Shown: positions 11,759 through 24,400 of the stretch, in pieces | How the letters are laid out: each line of letters starts with the position of its first letter | Position numbering within the stretch: the first letter of the stretch is position 1 | Assembly (NCBI GenBank): GCA_900239685.1 | Contig: OENT01000028.1 | Coordinates: 267,139 to 331,138 of the forward strand | DNA length: 64,000 bases | Direction: 5' to 3' | From: Rotaria macrura | Lineage: Eukaryota > Rotifera > Eurotatoria > Philodinida > Philodinidae | Program-made: the position numbers and the translations under genes | Notes under the pieces: generated by a model | What the model saw: the letters and a program-made list of their open reading frames with translations, nothing else | What the model was told of the DNA's origin: nothing | Database searches by the model: none

Positions 11759-13763
11759 CCTAAATCAAGATGCAATATTAGTATAGCGATGACATATAGA
11801 CTGTATGTCAATATAATCTTCCTGCAGTATATCAGTTACGTATGAAAACGAGCATTGCTTATGTTTTCTCCGAGACAAAAATAGCAATTTACATTAAGCA
11901 TGCGAATGTTTTTGTAAAGGAATTTATAAAAAGCTATCGATTGACTGTTGTTTTTTTCTGAATATGATCTATATCGATGATGGAATTGTCAATGTTACTC
12001 TTATTGTTCTGGCAGATAATCATCAAGTATCGTCTAATGAAATTCATTGATAGATTTATAATTTTATGTCCGTTGTACAATAATGTACCGTCTTCCTTTA
12101 TTGATGATAAGCATACTTAATCGGAAAGAAATATGAATTTACGACTGCACGATTTATCAATTCAACTATGAAGATATCATCTCGAGAAGATCTAGTTATG
12201 TTTTTGATGACAACTGACGTCTAATATTCATTGTTTACCATAGATACAAGAACGTATAATTGTACTGTGCTTATGTTTGTCACATTGAAGTGCATACGAA
12301 CTTAAATAATGGTAGGACTATAATAAGCATTTCTTCCATCCTACTGTTGACTCGCTTCCTGTGTACGAGAGTTTTTTTGAAGCGGTCTGAAATGGGTTGT
12401 AATGAAACTTGGATTATTATTCGATTAATTTTGTTCAACACCGACAAATGAATTAGAAAAAAACAAGATCTACTTATTGAAAGTTTGATTTTTAAGATGA
12501 TATATTTTCTAGACACAGAATGATTTGTAACTCGAGAGTTTCTCTATAGAAGAAGACAGTTCTTAGCTCGAATTGTTTATTCCATTTCTAGAATCATAGA
12601 AAATTCCTTATCGAAATTATCTTCTATACATATCATGGTATATGATGCAAGAAATTTCGTTCTGCACTACAATTTCAGTCAAAAGAACAAAATGAAAATA
12701 CATGGATCACACTCGATAATTCAAAAACTGAACTTTCAATAAAAATCATTCTGCATAATATGTCATACTTGATCAACTCAAAAAATACTATAACAACAAG
12801 TTTTCATCATGTGAAAAATAGCATTAGTCTCTTGAATTTTTCTAGTAGAACAAGCGGAAAACAGCATGCAGAGAACACATTAGAAAATGGTATCAGAACA
12901 TTCTTCAAAACCAACTAGAGAACACAACTTTCTAAAACTCAACTTGCTAAATGTTATTCTTTTTCTGCATCGCTGACAAAAAAAATGTTAATGATAAAGT
13001 GCGATTTTATCCGTTAAGTCAATGGCCTTGTACATTGATTTTGAAGTTCTATTATCCTTCAATATATTTTGATAATTATCATCGATTTAATCATAACGAC
13101 ACGCCATAAATCAAAAACTATATCGGGATATTTTGACATCAAGAGCAAGTAGCGCTTCCTTTTCGATTCGTGCAATTTGCGACATGACTCCTAATGGTAG
13201 GCCTCTTTTTGACCACGTGACTGTCAAAGATTATATAGTCTTGAGCTTGAAATAGTTTTATTGCAATAGATTTTGATTTTCTAGAATATTCATTCACTAG
13301 TTAGAAAAACTTGGGAAAAATTCTTCTTCGTTATTTCATCCATAATTTACCCTGATTGATCCATAATTTGTGGCTGACTATAAAAAGAAATGACAAGGTC
13401 GCGGTTTGATTACTTAAGACAGATATAAAATCGCTGTTTCTTTTCATATATATCTCATTCGTTCGCGTATTCGTCTAGCAACCAATCGAAGTTATTCGTT
13501 TCAATAAAAATTCAAACGAAGAAGAAAAGCGCCTTTATAAATCTTTTCTTTATTTGACGCTTCGCGATATCAGAGTGTTCTATTTAACTGCTTGCATCTT
13601 TCTCCAATTGTTTGTGTATTTTCTATTTCTAACATTCACGTATATGTGTTTGTGTGCTTGCGCGTCTTTGTAAGTGGATCGGTGATTGTCTATTTTATCA
13701 CAAGAAATAATCTAAATTCATCAAAGACAAACTGTTTTTTCTTTCAAAACTTAATGAAAGAAT
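11759..13763. other. Intergenic and likely MEPCE promoter region, no gene seen
   Basis: No supported reading frame. A GATATAAAAT stretch near 13420-13430 could be a TATA-like element for the downstream methyltransferase gene. A CTTTC-rich tract ending in AAAG lies three bases before its ATG and could act as a splice acceptor. Confidence 0.45.
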
Positions 13764-15809
13764 ATGGCATCTGGCGAAGATTTACCAAACAATTTCTTTC
13801 CTCTAATGACATCCAATGTGATTCGACGACCAATCGAAAAACAATCACGTATTATGAAAAAAAAACCTGCAAGAAAAAATCAAATTCCTACACACTTTCG
13901 TTTCGGTAAGGAGTTTTAAATTTATTTCAAACTTTTTTTTCTTTGATATAATGAAACAATTGAAAAATATTTAATAGGTGGTAATCGAAAAGATCCTCTC
14001 AATTTAAATGCACTTATAGAGAAGAAAAAAAAATTAACACAACCCACATCATCAGCAGGCATCAACAAAGATCATGCTAATACTACTAGCAACAATGGTA
14101 ATGATCGACCGGTTGAGATTTTACTTCAACCTGATATTTTTGATCCTCTACGTCTTGATACATCTTCACGTAATGATGAAGATTTTAATAATGTTTATTC
14201 TATTCCATCGAATAGTACAAATGAACAAAATTCTAATAATCCAACAAAGATTTATCCCGTTCGAAAAAAACACTATGGCAAAAAACGCCGACACAGTAAA
14301 CCACCGCGGTATGGAAATTTTCAAGGTTATTATGGTTATCGACAACCAAATCACGATCAACGTCTTCAATATCTTGAACATGATTGGTTTCATAATAAAC
14401 AAGTATTAGATGTTGGTAAGTTCTTATGTATAACAATGATACAGATAGAAAAGCAAGATTCATATGATGAACAAGCATGCATACACCATCTTTCGACTGA
14501 GATAATTATGCTGATTTGAGACAAGACTGATGAATGAAAACTAAAACACAACTTGTAAACGAGTTTTGGTCGATTAGATAGCAAAGACAATTTCTTACCT
14601 TGATGTTTTTCTTTAGGGTGCCATACAGGTCATGTGACATTCTATGTTGCTGAACATTTTCAACCTGATCGTATTGTTGGTGTTGATATTGATCAACAAC
14701 TTATTCAACAAGCTCGCCATCAATTATGGAATCATTTACAAACAGCTAATAATAATGTTACATCAAATACGATCGCTACTACTACTAATAATAGCAATAC
14801 TCAAAATAAGCGCTACCCATTTAACCTGCGCTTTCAGCAGGTATGAATTCAAATTTTCTTGTTATAAATTTTCATATTAAGATTCACATGTGTGTATGTA
14901 TATGTTTATATATGTATATTTAGGGCTATTAATTGAACTTTGGATTGAGTCCAAGCGACGAATGCTTTCTGCTGATCGAGCTGAGCTGGAGCGAGCGAGT
15001 GAGCAGCCACGAATCTGGTCGACATACATCTCAGTTACTTTTCTACTTCATCTACTTTGGTGATGATACAGCATTGAACAGGTGATAAAGAATACATTTA
15101 ACTCTAACACTTTTCAAATTAAAATAGATGAAAAGAAAATAGGAGCAGAAAGCATTCGTCGTGTCAACTTTTTACCCCATTGGTTTCATATTTGAAGCAA
15201 AAATATATTTTTTATCATTTTCATAGGAGAACTTTGTGCTTGATAACGATGTGGATTTGGCTAATACTACAGCAGAGTATGATACAATCATTGCATTGAG
15301 TGTAACGAAATGGGTACATTTAAATTTTGGCGATGAAGGTCTCAAGCGGTTCTTCAAACGACTTTATCGTGTATTGTTTCCAGGCGGAAGATTAATACTT
15401 GAACCACAACCATGGTCGAGTTATCGTGTTAAACGTCGCATGACGGTAAGGAGTCGATCTTTTGTCCAGTTCGTACGTTAGTCTTGTTTGGAATAGTGAA
15501 AACAATATCGAACGATTGTTTATGTGTTTTATCGGAAAAATCTATAACTATTTACTTTTTGTTTCGTTTTTATAGAAAGATATTACGGAAACATACAATC
15601 GCATAGCATTTAAACCAACAGAATTTGTATCTTATCTGCTCTCAGCTGAAGTCGGTTTCGAAACATGCACTACAATTGCAACACCGAATCATATGCATAA
15701 AGGTAGAATATTAGTGTAAATGTTTATAGTTTATGTAGTTTACTTTATCGTAGGTTTTCAACGATCGATGTTTTTGTTAATTAAATCATCGAATACTCTT
15801 GATAGTTAA
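13764..15809 (+). CDS. MEPCE: 7SK/snRNA methylphosphate capping enzyme, Bin3 family (401 aa, 6 exons)
   Basis: SAM-dependent methyltransferase that caps the gamma-phosphate of 7SK or U6-type RNAs in the nucleus. Exons: 13764-13905, 13978-14415, 14617-14840, 15227-15445, 15576-15702, 15754-15809; all phases join. Residues 1-150 are a basic, low-complexity N-terminus. The family block [12 protein letters not shown], then [11 protein letters not shown], leads into SAM motif I VLDVGCHTGH (about 190-199) and the acidic VGVDID strand. The later block [19 protein letters not shown] with [15 protein letters not shown] is the substrate-site signature of Bin3 proteins. The end GFQRSMFLL matches the usual family terminus. 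Vertebrate MEPCE is longer because of its N-terminus. Intron 3 (14841-15226) contains an 18-bp inverted repeat. No frameshift seen. Confidence 0.95.
14956..15161. repeat. 18-bp perfect inverted repeat within MEPCE intron 3
   Basis: CGACGAATGCTTTCTGCT at 14956-14973 is repeated in inverted orientation at 15144-15161, leaving about 170 bp between the arms. The interior starts with a GAGC-rich patch. No convincing target duplication flanks the arms, so a MITE-like origin is possible but not shown. In the pre-mRNA the arms could pair. Confidence 0.6.
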
Positions 15810-16481
15810 AAATCTTACTAAAGCGAACTTAAGACCATTATTTGTTCTCTTTTTTTTCATTGAATGCGTTGTGTCTTTCATTTGTTCTGTTTCTCTTCTT
15901 CTTCTTCTTCCTCTGTGTCGACTAATTACTCCTGCTGCTGCTGCTCTCTTTCATTGTTCTTGATCGATTAGAAATACGGCTATTCGTTGTTTCGTTTGAA
16001 AACTGTATATATTTTAACCGTTATTTCATGTTTTTTTTTCTTTACTATTCGTAGTTCTGCGTAGCAGATGAAATATTCACATGTTTTTTTGTTCCTGCGT
16101 ACTATGTTCGACTTCAATTTTCTTTTCAAAAAGAACAGTGTATTGATCTATGTTAGGACATTGTTCTTCCATATACATTTATAAATATATTGTTTCTTTT
16201 TGTGATATTTGCTGTATAATAATGGTTGCAAATATAGAGATTAATGCTATTTTCTGTTTTGTTTCTTACTTGATCCGCATTTTATTGCACAAGCAGAAGT
16301 CGTATAAAAATATGTACGTACGCATGTCAACGAAATGAGAAGAGGAAGAATCATCTCATTTCAAGATAGAAAAATAAGATTTGTGTGGTGTCACATTTTC
16401 ATGATCAATTTTATTCATTGCTATTTTTCTCAATGATGATATAAGAATGAATTAAAAGCGAGCGATATTTCCTTGTGTTTT
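15810..16481. other. Intergenic between convergent genes, no gene seen
   Basis: Downstream flank of MEPCE and of the small secreted-peptide gene. It is T-rich with CTT/CTG-type short repeats near 15890-15950. No coding frame supported. Confidence 0.5.
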
Positions 16482-16836
16482 TTATTCATCCGATCTTTTA
16501 AAGGTATTGGCCCAATCACCATAAGCTGGATCGAATAAATTACGTTTTTTTTCTAAATATTTCGACCATGAGTCACCAAATGCAGGATCATAAAAACTTC
16601 GGCGGTCTAAAATTTGTTTTAACATTTGAAGACGAGCAGTGTGTAATGGATGATGATGAGTATCAAGTTTTTCCTCAGCATGATGTTCGGCAGTATTCTG
16701 AATGAACAGCGTAATATGTCAATTGAAAAATCTTGATAATAGAAATTATACTTACAATCCGCGAACTGTGAATAATGCAAATCAAAAGAAACCAAATCGT
16801 GAAATATACTATGACTCGTTGGCCAAGTGAATGCAT
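16482..16836 (-). CDS. Candidate neuropeptide precursor (98 aa, 2 exons)
   Basis: Exons 16836-16756 and 16697-16482 join in phase 0 at a GTAAGT donor and a TTCAG acceptor. Residues 1-27 look like a signal peptide (RVIVYFTIWFLLICIIHSS). The C-terminal third has dibasic sites at RR 59-60, KKR 77-79 and KR 94-95. These would release SFYDPAFGDSWSKYLE (61-76) and NLFDPAYGDWANTF (80-93). Both products share F-x(0,1)-D-P-A-[FY]-G-D-x(0,1)-W, and repeated related peptides between convertase sites are typical of prohormones. No Gly precedes a cleavage site, so the products would not be amidated. I do not recognise the family. The 59-60 site follows a spacer rich in His and Leu. The alternative is a small secreted protein of another kind. 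The ATG lies directly after an AAAG. Confidence 0.55.
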
Positions 16837-17682
16837 CTTTTGTCTTAGTTACGATAGCGAACAATCGTTTGTAGTAAGCGCTCTAGAACAAGATAAGATG
16901 CATATATATATTAACGCGCACACACACACACACACATATATAATTTATATATGCACAAGCGCTCAAGTCTACAAGATAATCAAACAAAAAGGTTCGCTTT
17001 CTTTTGTTGCTTTCAGAAGATGTATGTATGAAGATGCACTTGTCTGAACTAGTTTTTACTTATCGCAGTTCTCGTTACTTTTTCATTCCGTTATATATGA
17101 TTTGCAACTCTTAGATAGAAAATTAGAGTAAGAGAGAGAGAGAGAGACGAAAGCTTTCGTAGTCACCATAAGGAGCAAGTCATTAGCTCTCAACAGCATG
17201 CCTTGAGCTTCTACATGCTGTCAACTCTTCTCTCATACTGTTATAATTTATAAAAGAAAAATCGTTTTTTTCTAACATGTCATTGTTACTTATAATTATT
17301 CATAAAAATTATTTAAGAATTCAGAAACGAACGACAAAAACAAAAACTGAAATCAATTTTTATTACTTCTTAATGTTGTTGCATTATATCGAGAGAATAT
17401 CGTCAGTCAAGCAAGAATCACTAAATATTCTTGTATAAAATAAATATATCAAAAAATATCTCGATGAATAATAGTCAAGTTTCTTTTACTAGTGAATTGA
17501 GAAAAATGTGTTATACATGTATTTATGTATTTTCTCATGCCATGTCTTTCTTTTTTTTAATTATTAACACATTTAAAAAAAATACCAAACAAGAAATAGT
17601 TTCTGTCTCTATTTTAAAATTAGCGTTTGACATCTGATTTCCCAAATGTTTATAGTTCGTGTAATTAATCATAAATTTTTAT
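16837..17682. other. Intergenic with CA and GA microsatellites
   Basis: Contains a (CA)n/(TA)n run at about 16919-16944 and a (GA)n run at about 17131-17148. It lies upstream of the peptide gene and downstream of the CLC gene. No further gene seen. Confidence 0.5.
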
Positions 17683-20600
17683 TCAGTTTTTCTTTTGCTT
17701 TACATAGGCAATAATATCTTTCTTTGTTAGAATACCAGCTAAATGTCCTTTTTCATTCGTTATTAAAATGGTTTGTGCACCAAGCTTTCTGCATAGATCT
17801 ATAATGGTCGTTGTTGGTGTATCTAGTGTTATTGTTGTTGGTGAACGATTTAACAAACGATAAAGATGAATTATATGGGCCTGTTGTTGTATCGTGGGCG
17901 AAAATGATACAGATGTATTCACATTTGATTCAACATTAGTTAATGCTCGTTGTTGAATAGTCAATTCAAGATCCCGACGTAGTACAAAGCCAACAATTGA
18001 TTCTGCTTCTCGACTGGCAATGACTGGATAACCATTATATTTATATGTACGTACGATCCTTGTTAATTCTTCCAATGTTAAACCATCACGTGGCAACATA
18101 ACTAGATCGTGTTTTTCTTGTTTAGTTTCTAGTACATGCGTAGCTGTTGTTTGATCAATAAACTCAGCTTTAACATCAAGATATGGATAATTGTTTAATT
18201 TTATATGTGCGTCATAGATGCCTTCACCAACTAGAGCATCGCCGACGAGTTTCGATACTAGTGCCGTACACATTAGTGGAACAGAATACGAAAGACCACC
18301 AGTAAGTTCCACCATGATTACAACAAGGGATACTGTCATTCGTGTAACACCACCAAGAAAAGCACATGCTCCCACAACAGCATAAAAACCAGGTACAACA
18401 CATTGTTCGTCGGCTGAACTACATTCAATTGTGAATAAGAAAAAATCTGGCCAATAATAAACGAGACTTTCAAATAGGATGCCAACAATTCTACCCGTAA
18501 TAGCACCAAGTGTCATTGAAGGGACAAATAGACCACTATATAGAAAACATTGTTTAGAAAAATGAATAAAAATTTTCTATAATAACATCGATATGTTTAT
18601 TATACGAACCATGGAACTTTAATTCCGAAAGTAAAAATAAAAAGTATTGTTTGAGTGAATAAAGCCGAGCAAAGTAAACCTAACGATATCCAAACACCTC
18701 TAAATACATTAAGACAGTAGTTAGAATACAAATAAAACCTAATTCAATCGTAATCGTCACTGAAATTCACATGCAATAATATGAAACATTGTTGTTTTTT
18801 TCTAGTTATTAATAGTTTTTGCCTTTTAGTATGAGTCCATAAAAGAAAAGAATATTTATTCAGACAAATTTTATTGCAACTATTAGTAATCACTACATCG
18901 AAAACATCTAGCTTTTCGGCTATGAAATATTTTATAGTCAACGATGTTAATATAAATGAATGTGTCAATGTTCAATCGAAATTAGAATCATTGAGTTCAA
19001 GTCATAAAAAAAAAATAAAAACGAACACATCTGACACTATCTTAGAAACAGAAGACAATATTATTCTCAATTTTAATAGCTTTGAAAGCGTGCAACCATT
19101 ATTTTGACGAGAATAAATGCATAATTACGAAAAATTAAAAGAAAACCAAACTCTTGTTTCATCAATTTTTTATATCATCGACTCTTGGCGAATTTTTTTC
19201 GGTTCATTATTACATTTTCTTCTTTGAATAACTTCGTTTCAAGTCTAGCAAAAAGGGTTTTATAATTAGCGCTGTCAAAAACTATTCCCTTTGGTGACAT
19301 AATATCAACGCAGTCAGATCAATGGTATAGGATAACGAATTATTTGACACGTAAGATGTTAATTTCGAACAACATAAGATAAATTATTACCTCAAGGGTT
19401 TTGCAATGTCATTTTTTTCGTAAGCAGACGTCGTGTTCCGTTGATAATTACATAGAAGACTTTCATCTTCTGATTCACACGATGAAATCAGTCGACGAAT
19501 TAAAGTGGACATAGGCATACGTGTATAAGGATTCGGATATGAAACTATTAACGTCACTAAAGCAACTACCATAACTTCAATGACTGGATAGCGTCCAAGA
19601 CGTGTTGTCTTCCGTTTTCTACACCAAGCCAGATTTAATTTAATAAATAGAGCACCAAATAAACCACCGAGTATGCCAAGTATAATAAAAGGTATCAATT
19701 CAAAATAGAACCAACGATATTTATTTCCAACATAAAATAAACCAAGATGTTGATTTTCAAAGGGTGATAAAATTTTCAGCACTAGAGAAGCAATCATTGC
19801 ACAAAAGAATGAACGCCATAGAGTTTTCAATGAGAAATAATACGATACTTCTTCCAAACTGAACAAAACACCACCTGAAACACAGACATTTTTGGACGTA
19901 GAAAAAAAACATGTATATTCTCGATTTAAATGTATAGCGAACCAATGGGTGCACCGAATGCTACGGACACGCCAGCAGCTGCTGCGGCAGACAGAATTTC
20001 TCGTTTTTTTGCTTCATTTTGGCCATATTTCGGAAAAAGTCGAGCAAAAATATTACCACAACAAGAACTGCAATGAACAAATGGACCCTAGAATTAAACA
20101 TCGAGATCAGTTTATATAAGAAAGAGCACAGACTACAACAAATATTATTCATGTACCCTATCAACTAGATTTGATGTAGTTTCGTATCTTTTTTTCATTT
20201 ATATCTATATTATATGAATTTTTTAGATTGAAATCATGATAAGTACCTCTTTTCCTAGCAATAGATTTGCACTGGTAGCTAAGACCATACCAATACTTTT
20301 AATTAATAGTGTCCATGCTCCAAAATAACCACGAATAATAAAACCAGAGAGAATTGTTTTTACTTCCGGTACACCACTACCACATGCATACGGAGCAAAC
20401 GTTTTAACAAGTACAGCACATATGGCTGCAAAAATACAGCCTAGAAATAAATATTATTATTAAAAAAGTATCATCAATGAAACGGAAAGAAGAACAAAAC
20501 CATTCAAATCTACCGAATAATACGTATACAACATAACTGACAACATAATCTGCCACAGTATCCTTTGTAACATGAAAGAGACTTGACCATTCATGCCAAT

Positions 20601-21450
20601 GAGCACAATGAACATGCTGATATTCATCATAAGTTTGATTCGATGCTGTCCACTAAAAGAAATTTATTGATCGATTGAAAAAAACAAACAAGATTTCAAT
20701 TAGATATACATACACAACAATGTTCTTGTGAAAGATAAAATGCTGGTAGACAAACTCCGATCTTTATATTTGTTAACCATACAGCAGCAATGTCAACCAT
20801 AGCTGCAATAATACCAATATTAATAGCAATTAGAAGTACACATAACCTATGTGTGTGAAACGATATCGTATAGGATATCTATATATTATTATCAAGGATA
20901 TCTATCAATATAAATTTACAGACCAGCCTGAAAAAGCATCATGAAAGGCGACAAAACGTTTCCATAGAGAAGTCTTTCGCTGCTCAGTTATTATTTGATG
21001 TCTTAATCGATCTCGTGCTTGATCACTTAACCAATCAATCGTTGACCAATCAGCATAATGATGTCTCGGAGATGCTGTCATAGTAGTCTTGATAAATTAG
21101 TCCTCGATATGTCTATGATACTATTCAATAAATATCTAACTTACAGATGGTGAATGAAAAAAATCTATTGTTCCTTTCGATTTGTCTGCCAAAGACGATA
21201 TATCCGATCCAGCATTTACTGCAATATCAACTAACGAGTCATCAAGCGTAGTTGGTCGTACTTTTGGCTGAGGTTCGGCTGCAGTATGTCTTGGTCTCAA
21301 TATATCACCAAATGATTCGAAAATAGGATTTGTTATTGGAGTAAGACGAGCTGTCGATGTTGAAGATCTTTGTGATGTTAATCTTGTCGAAGAAAACATT
21401 CGACTAAACCAGTTTGTAGCTTCAACTGTACTATTTGAATTCGAAGCCAT
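17683..21450 (-). CDS. Endosomal CLC-3/4/5-type Cl-/H+ exchanger (835 aa, 9 exons)
   Basis: Two-for-one chloride/proton antiporter of endosomes and lysosomes that supports acidification. Exons: 21450-21145, 21087-20924, 20846-20714, 20652-20514, 20440-20247, 20087-19943, 19874-19391, 18699-18610, 18535-17683. The second exon must use a GTCTGT donor to keep frame. Seen: the cytosolic start [13 protein letters not shown] typical of CLC-3/4/5, selectivity motif GSGVPE (about 268-273), gating glutamate in GKEGP (about E312), proton glutamate in [11 protein letters not shown] (about E369), KVPCGLFVPS, and two C-terminal CBS domains ending [13 protein letters not shown]. The two glutamates point to an exchanger rather than a channel. 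Length is close to mammalian CLC-5 (746 aa) plus a longer Ser-rich N-terminus. Intron 7 (18700-19390) is much longer than the rest and holds nothing recognised. Confidence 0.97.
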
Positions 21451-24400
21451 TATAAGTTGACTTTTAATAATGACGTGGTTAATTTTAAAAAAATTAGTTT
21501 ATAGTATGATCCGACCTTTTTGTTTTTCTGTGTGGATGTCGTTCGAATCTCTTTTTTTAACTATTCTGTTGTCATTATCGTTTTTCATTTGCTTTTATTA
21601 AGTTTATATATATATATATACATGAAATAAAGAAGTAAACGTAGAAAGCACAAATGAAAGAAGAGAAGAAAATAGATAAAAAAAACAAAAAAGATGATGT
21701 TGAGTAATGAAGAGATGCAATCTCGCCCATGTACTTTTACGTAAGAAGACTCGACAAATAAAGTTGAGTACCTTTAGAAGATAAATATAAAATCGATGAT
21801 AACTTGAGCCGACGCTCATTACTTCTTTGAGAATTTTCAATTTTAAATGACATACTTTTCAACACCGTACTTTAAGTCATACTAGTATGAGAAGAGAATA
21901 ATCATAACTTAATTAACCGTGAATATGAAAATGTATTGTTAATCTAACTGATAAAATTTTCGTTTATCATAGATTGTTTAAACTCTTGAAATGTTTTTTG
22001 TTTTCGTACTTTCATATTTTGTATTAGTATTTTTGTTGATTCATATCTGATTTATTTTGACTGCATATATATATTTCATACATCCGTTCATACTCGATTA
22101 GATAGAAAAATTAACTATTAATGAGTAGTGCAAGATCATGTGATTGTTTTCTCTCACTATGAAATTTCAAAGGAATTCACTGTTGATTCAAGAAAAGATT
22201 TATCTCGACTAACGAAATTCTAGTATACAGTTAAGAGGATGAGAAACATTCTGCCGTAACACTCACTCGTTTCAATACTGATATCTGATGATGTATCATA
22301 AAAAGCAAAGTTTCTATTAGACTATTGATTATTATTAAAGCAAGAGATATATCATTGAATATACTTTCACATTGAAAATTAAATAGCAAAATGTTCAAAG
22401 CATACGTATCTTCTCTACAAGGCGAGTGTATTCATGTTTACCCAAGGTCAATGAATTGACGAGTTTGTTAATAATATGATAGTACATTCGTTCGATTCTA
22501 ATTACACATGATGTCGTTTACAGTAGATGTGCAAAAGTATTACGATTTACTACAGTTCATAAACTTATCATTTTCAAAATTCTTAAGAAAGAGATACTTC
22601 GAAATTTCGACTAGTTTAGATTTTTGTTTTTCGTTTATATTCCTTTTTGATTCCGTCAAATGTCTTTATTTATCAATAGCTTATTTACATGAAAAGGAGC
22701 TTCATCGTAAGAAGTGAACAAATTCTGTTGATTTTTAATATTATCTAACATTGGTAACGACATCTGATACGTTGAACTCGATTATATAAATTCTCTTTGT
22801 AGTACATCGTTTGATAAAGTATACGTGTTGAATGACTTCATTGGAAGAAAATGAGTCGTAATTCAGTTGTCTACGATTCGTTAAATAAACCATGCTTTTA
22901 CAACAGTTTGAGTACTCTATAAGTGTCCATTGTCACAAGTGCTATGAACTTCGTCGACTTATTCTATTCTAATTTTCAAGTTTTTGCGTACTGTTCTCCA
23001 TTTACTGGTAAACTGATTGTGAACAAAGGAGGATAAACTTCTTTCATACAATTTACATTTAGACACTTATATGTTAAAAAATCTATTTGCATTGTTTTTG
23101 TTTCATGGTGATAGATGACCTCTACTTACGTTAGTGATCAACCGAACTCATGATTTTCAATCAATAGATGCATCCATATAGTAATATGTAGGACAAAACT
23201 TTGAGCCTTTCTATGAAACTATATTTGAAAAGTATTTTTATTAACTTGAACTGCTCAACGATTATTCATGTACACATTTTGTGTAAATCTTTAAGATATC
23301 TGAAAGATCCAAGAGTTCAAACTATAACAGAGATTAATTTATAGGTCGAGACAACTTACGAATATTTTCAGATGATATCTCTTTTCTGATATTTAGTGAT
23401 GTATGACTGTCTTTTATTGATTTATTCCATCGCATTTTCTCAAAATTCATGTACATTACAAAACTGACATACCATGTCATATGATAATCTAAATTCGATT
23501 TCACATTGCTGAAAAAAAGAAGCTACGTTTTATGCTTTGATTGAGTTAAATTATGTGTACTCATCTATAGTTTTTGTTGTTCTTCATTTGCATTCTTATT
23601 TGCATAACTATTTTTCTTAACTAACATCAGTATTTGCATGCAGTGTTCATTGACGTAGTGTGTGTATATGCTTCGTATGATTTATTCATTTTCAGCATTT
23701 CAACAATAATGACAAATTCAAAATAATTATTATTGCATATATTGTGTGAAAACAGTGAAATTATATTCAGTTAGGAATGAACATGAGCTTTCAATTCTTC
23801 TATATTTTTGTATTAGAATGGCATCATATTGCATTTCTTTAAATATATTTTGTTTTGTCATTGCTAATGTTTTATTCATGTTACGATTCGATTGAAATTA
23901 TTCTGAATAGTTTATTAGAAATAATCGATGAAAATTCTGTCAACTTTCAATAGAAAATAGTCTCGAGTGTTCCTATTATTTTAAATATGTATGCAAGTGT
24001 ATTCAATTTTTATGTCATGAGTACTGATTCCGAGATGAGAGACATGCATACATGTACAACGTCAAGGATGAATATTATCTAAAGAAACATTTATCCGAAA
24101 AAAAAATCTTAACACAACATTTGAAAATCTGAATATTAAGTAAATTGAGAAAGAAAAAATTATTTTATTGCAATCTATGTTTTCAGATTAATATAGTTAG
24201 ATATTGAAAATATAGTTCTCGTCTCACATGAAGAATTTTATTCTATTTTTGGATCAAACAAATTCCATTTAAAATAAAAGAGAATTACAGATTTTATCAG
24301 AGCAAGTGTTTTTGATATCTGCTCTCTCATAAGTACTCGTTGTTCTTTTCAGTAAATGTTATCGCCTCAAATTCAGCGATCATAACTTCTTTGTTTAATT

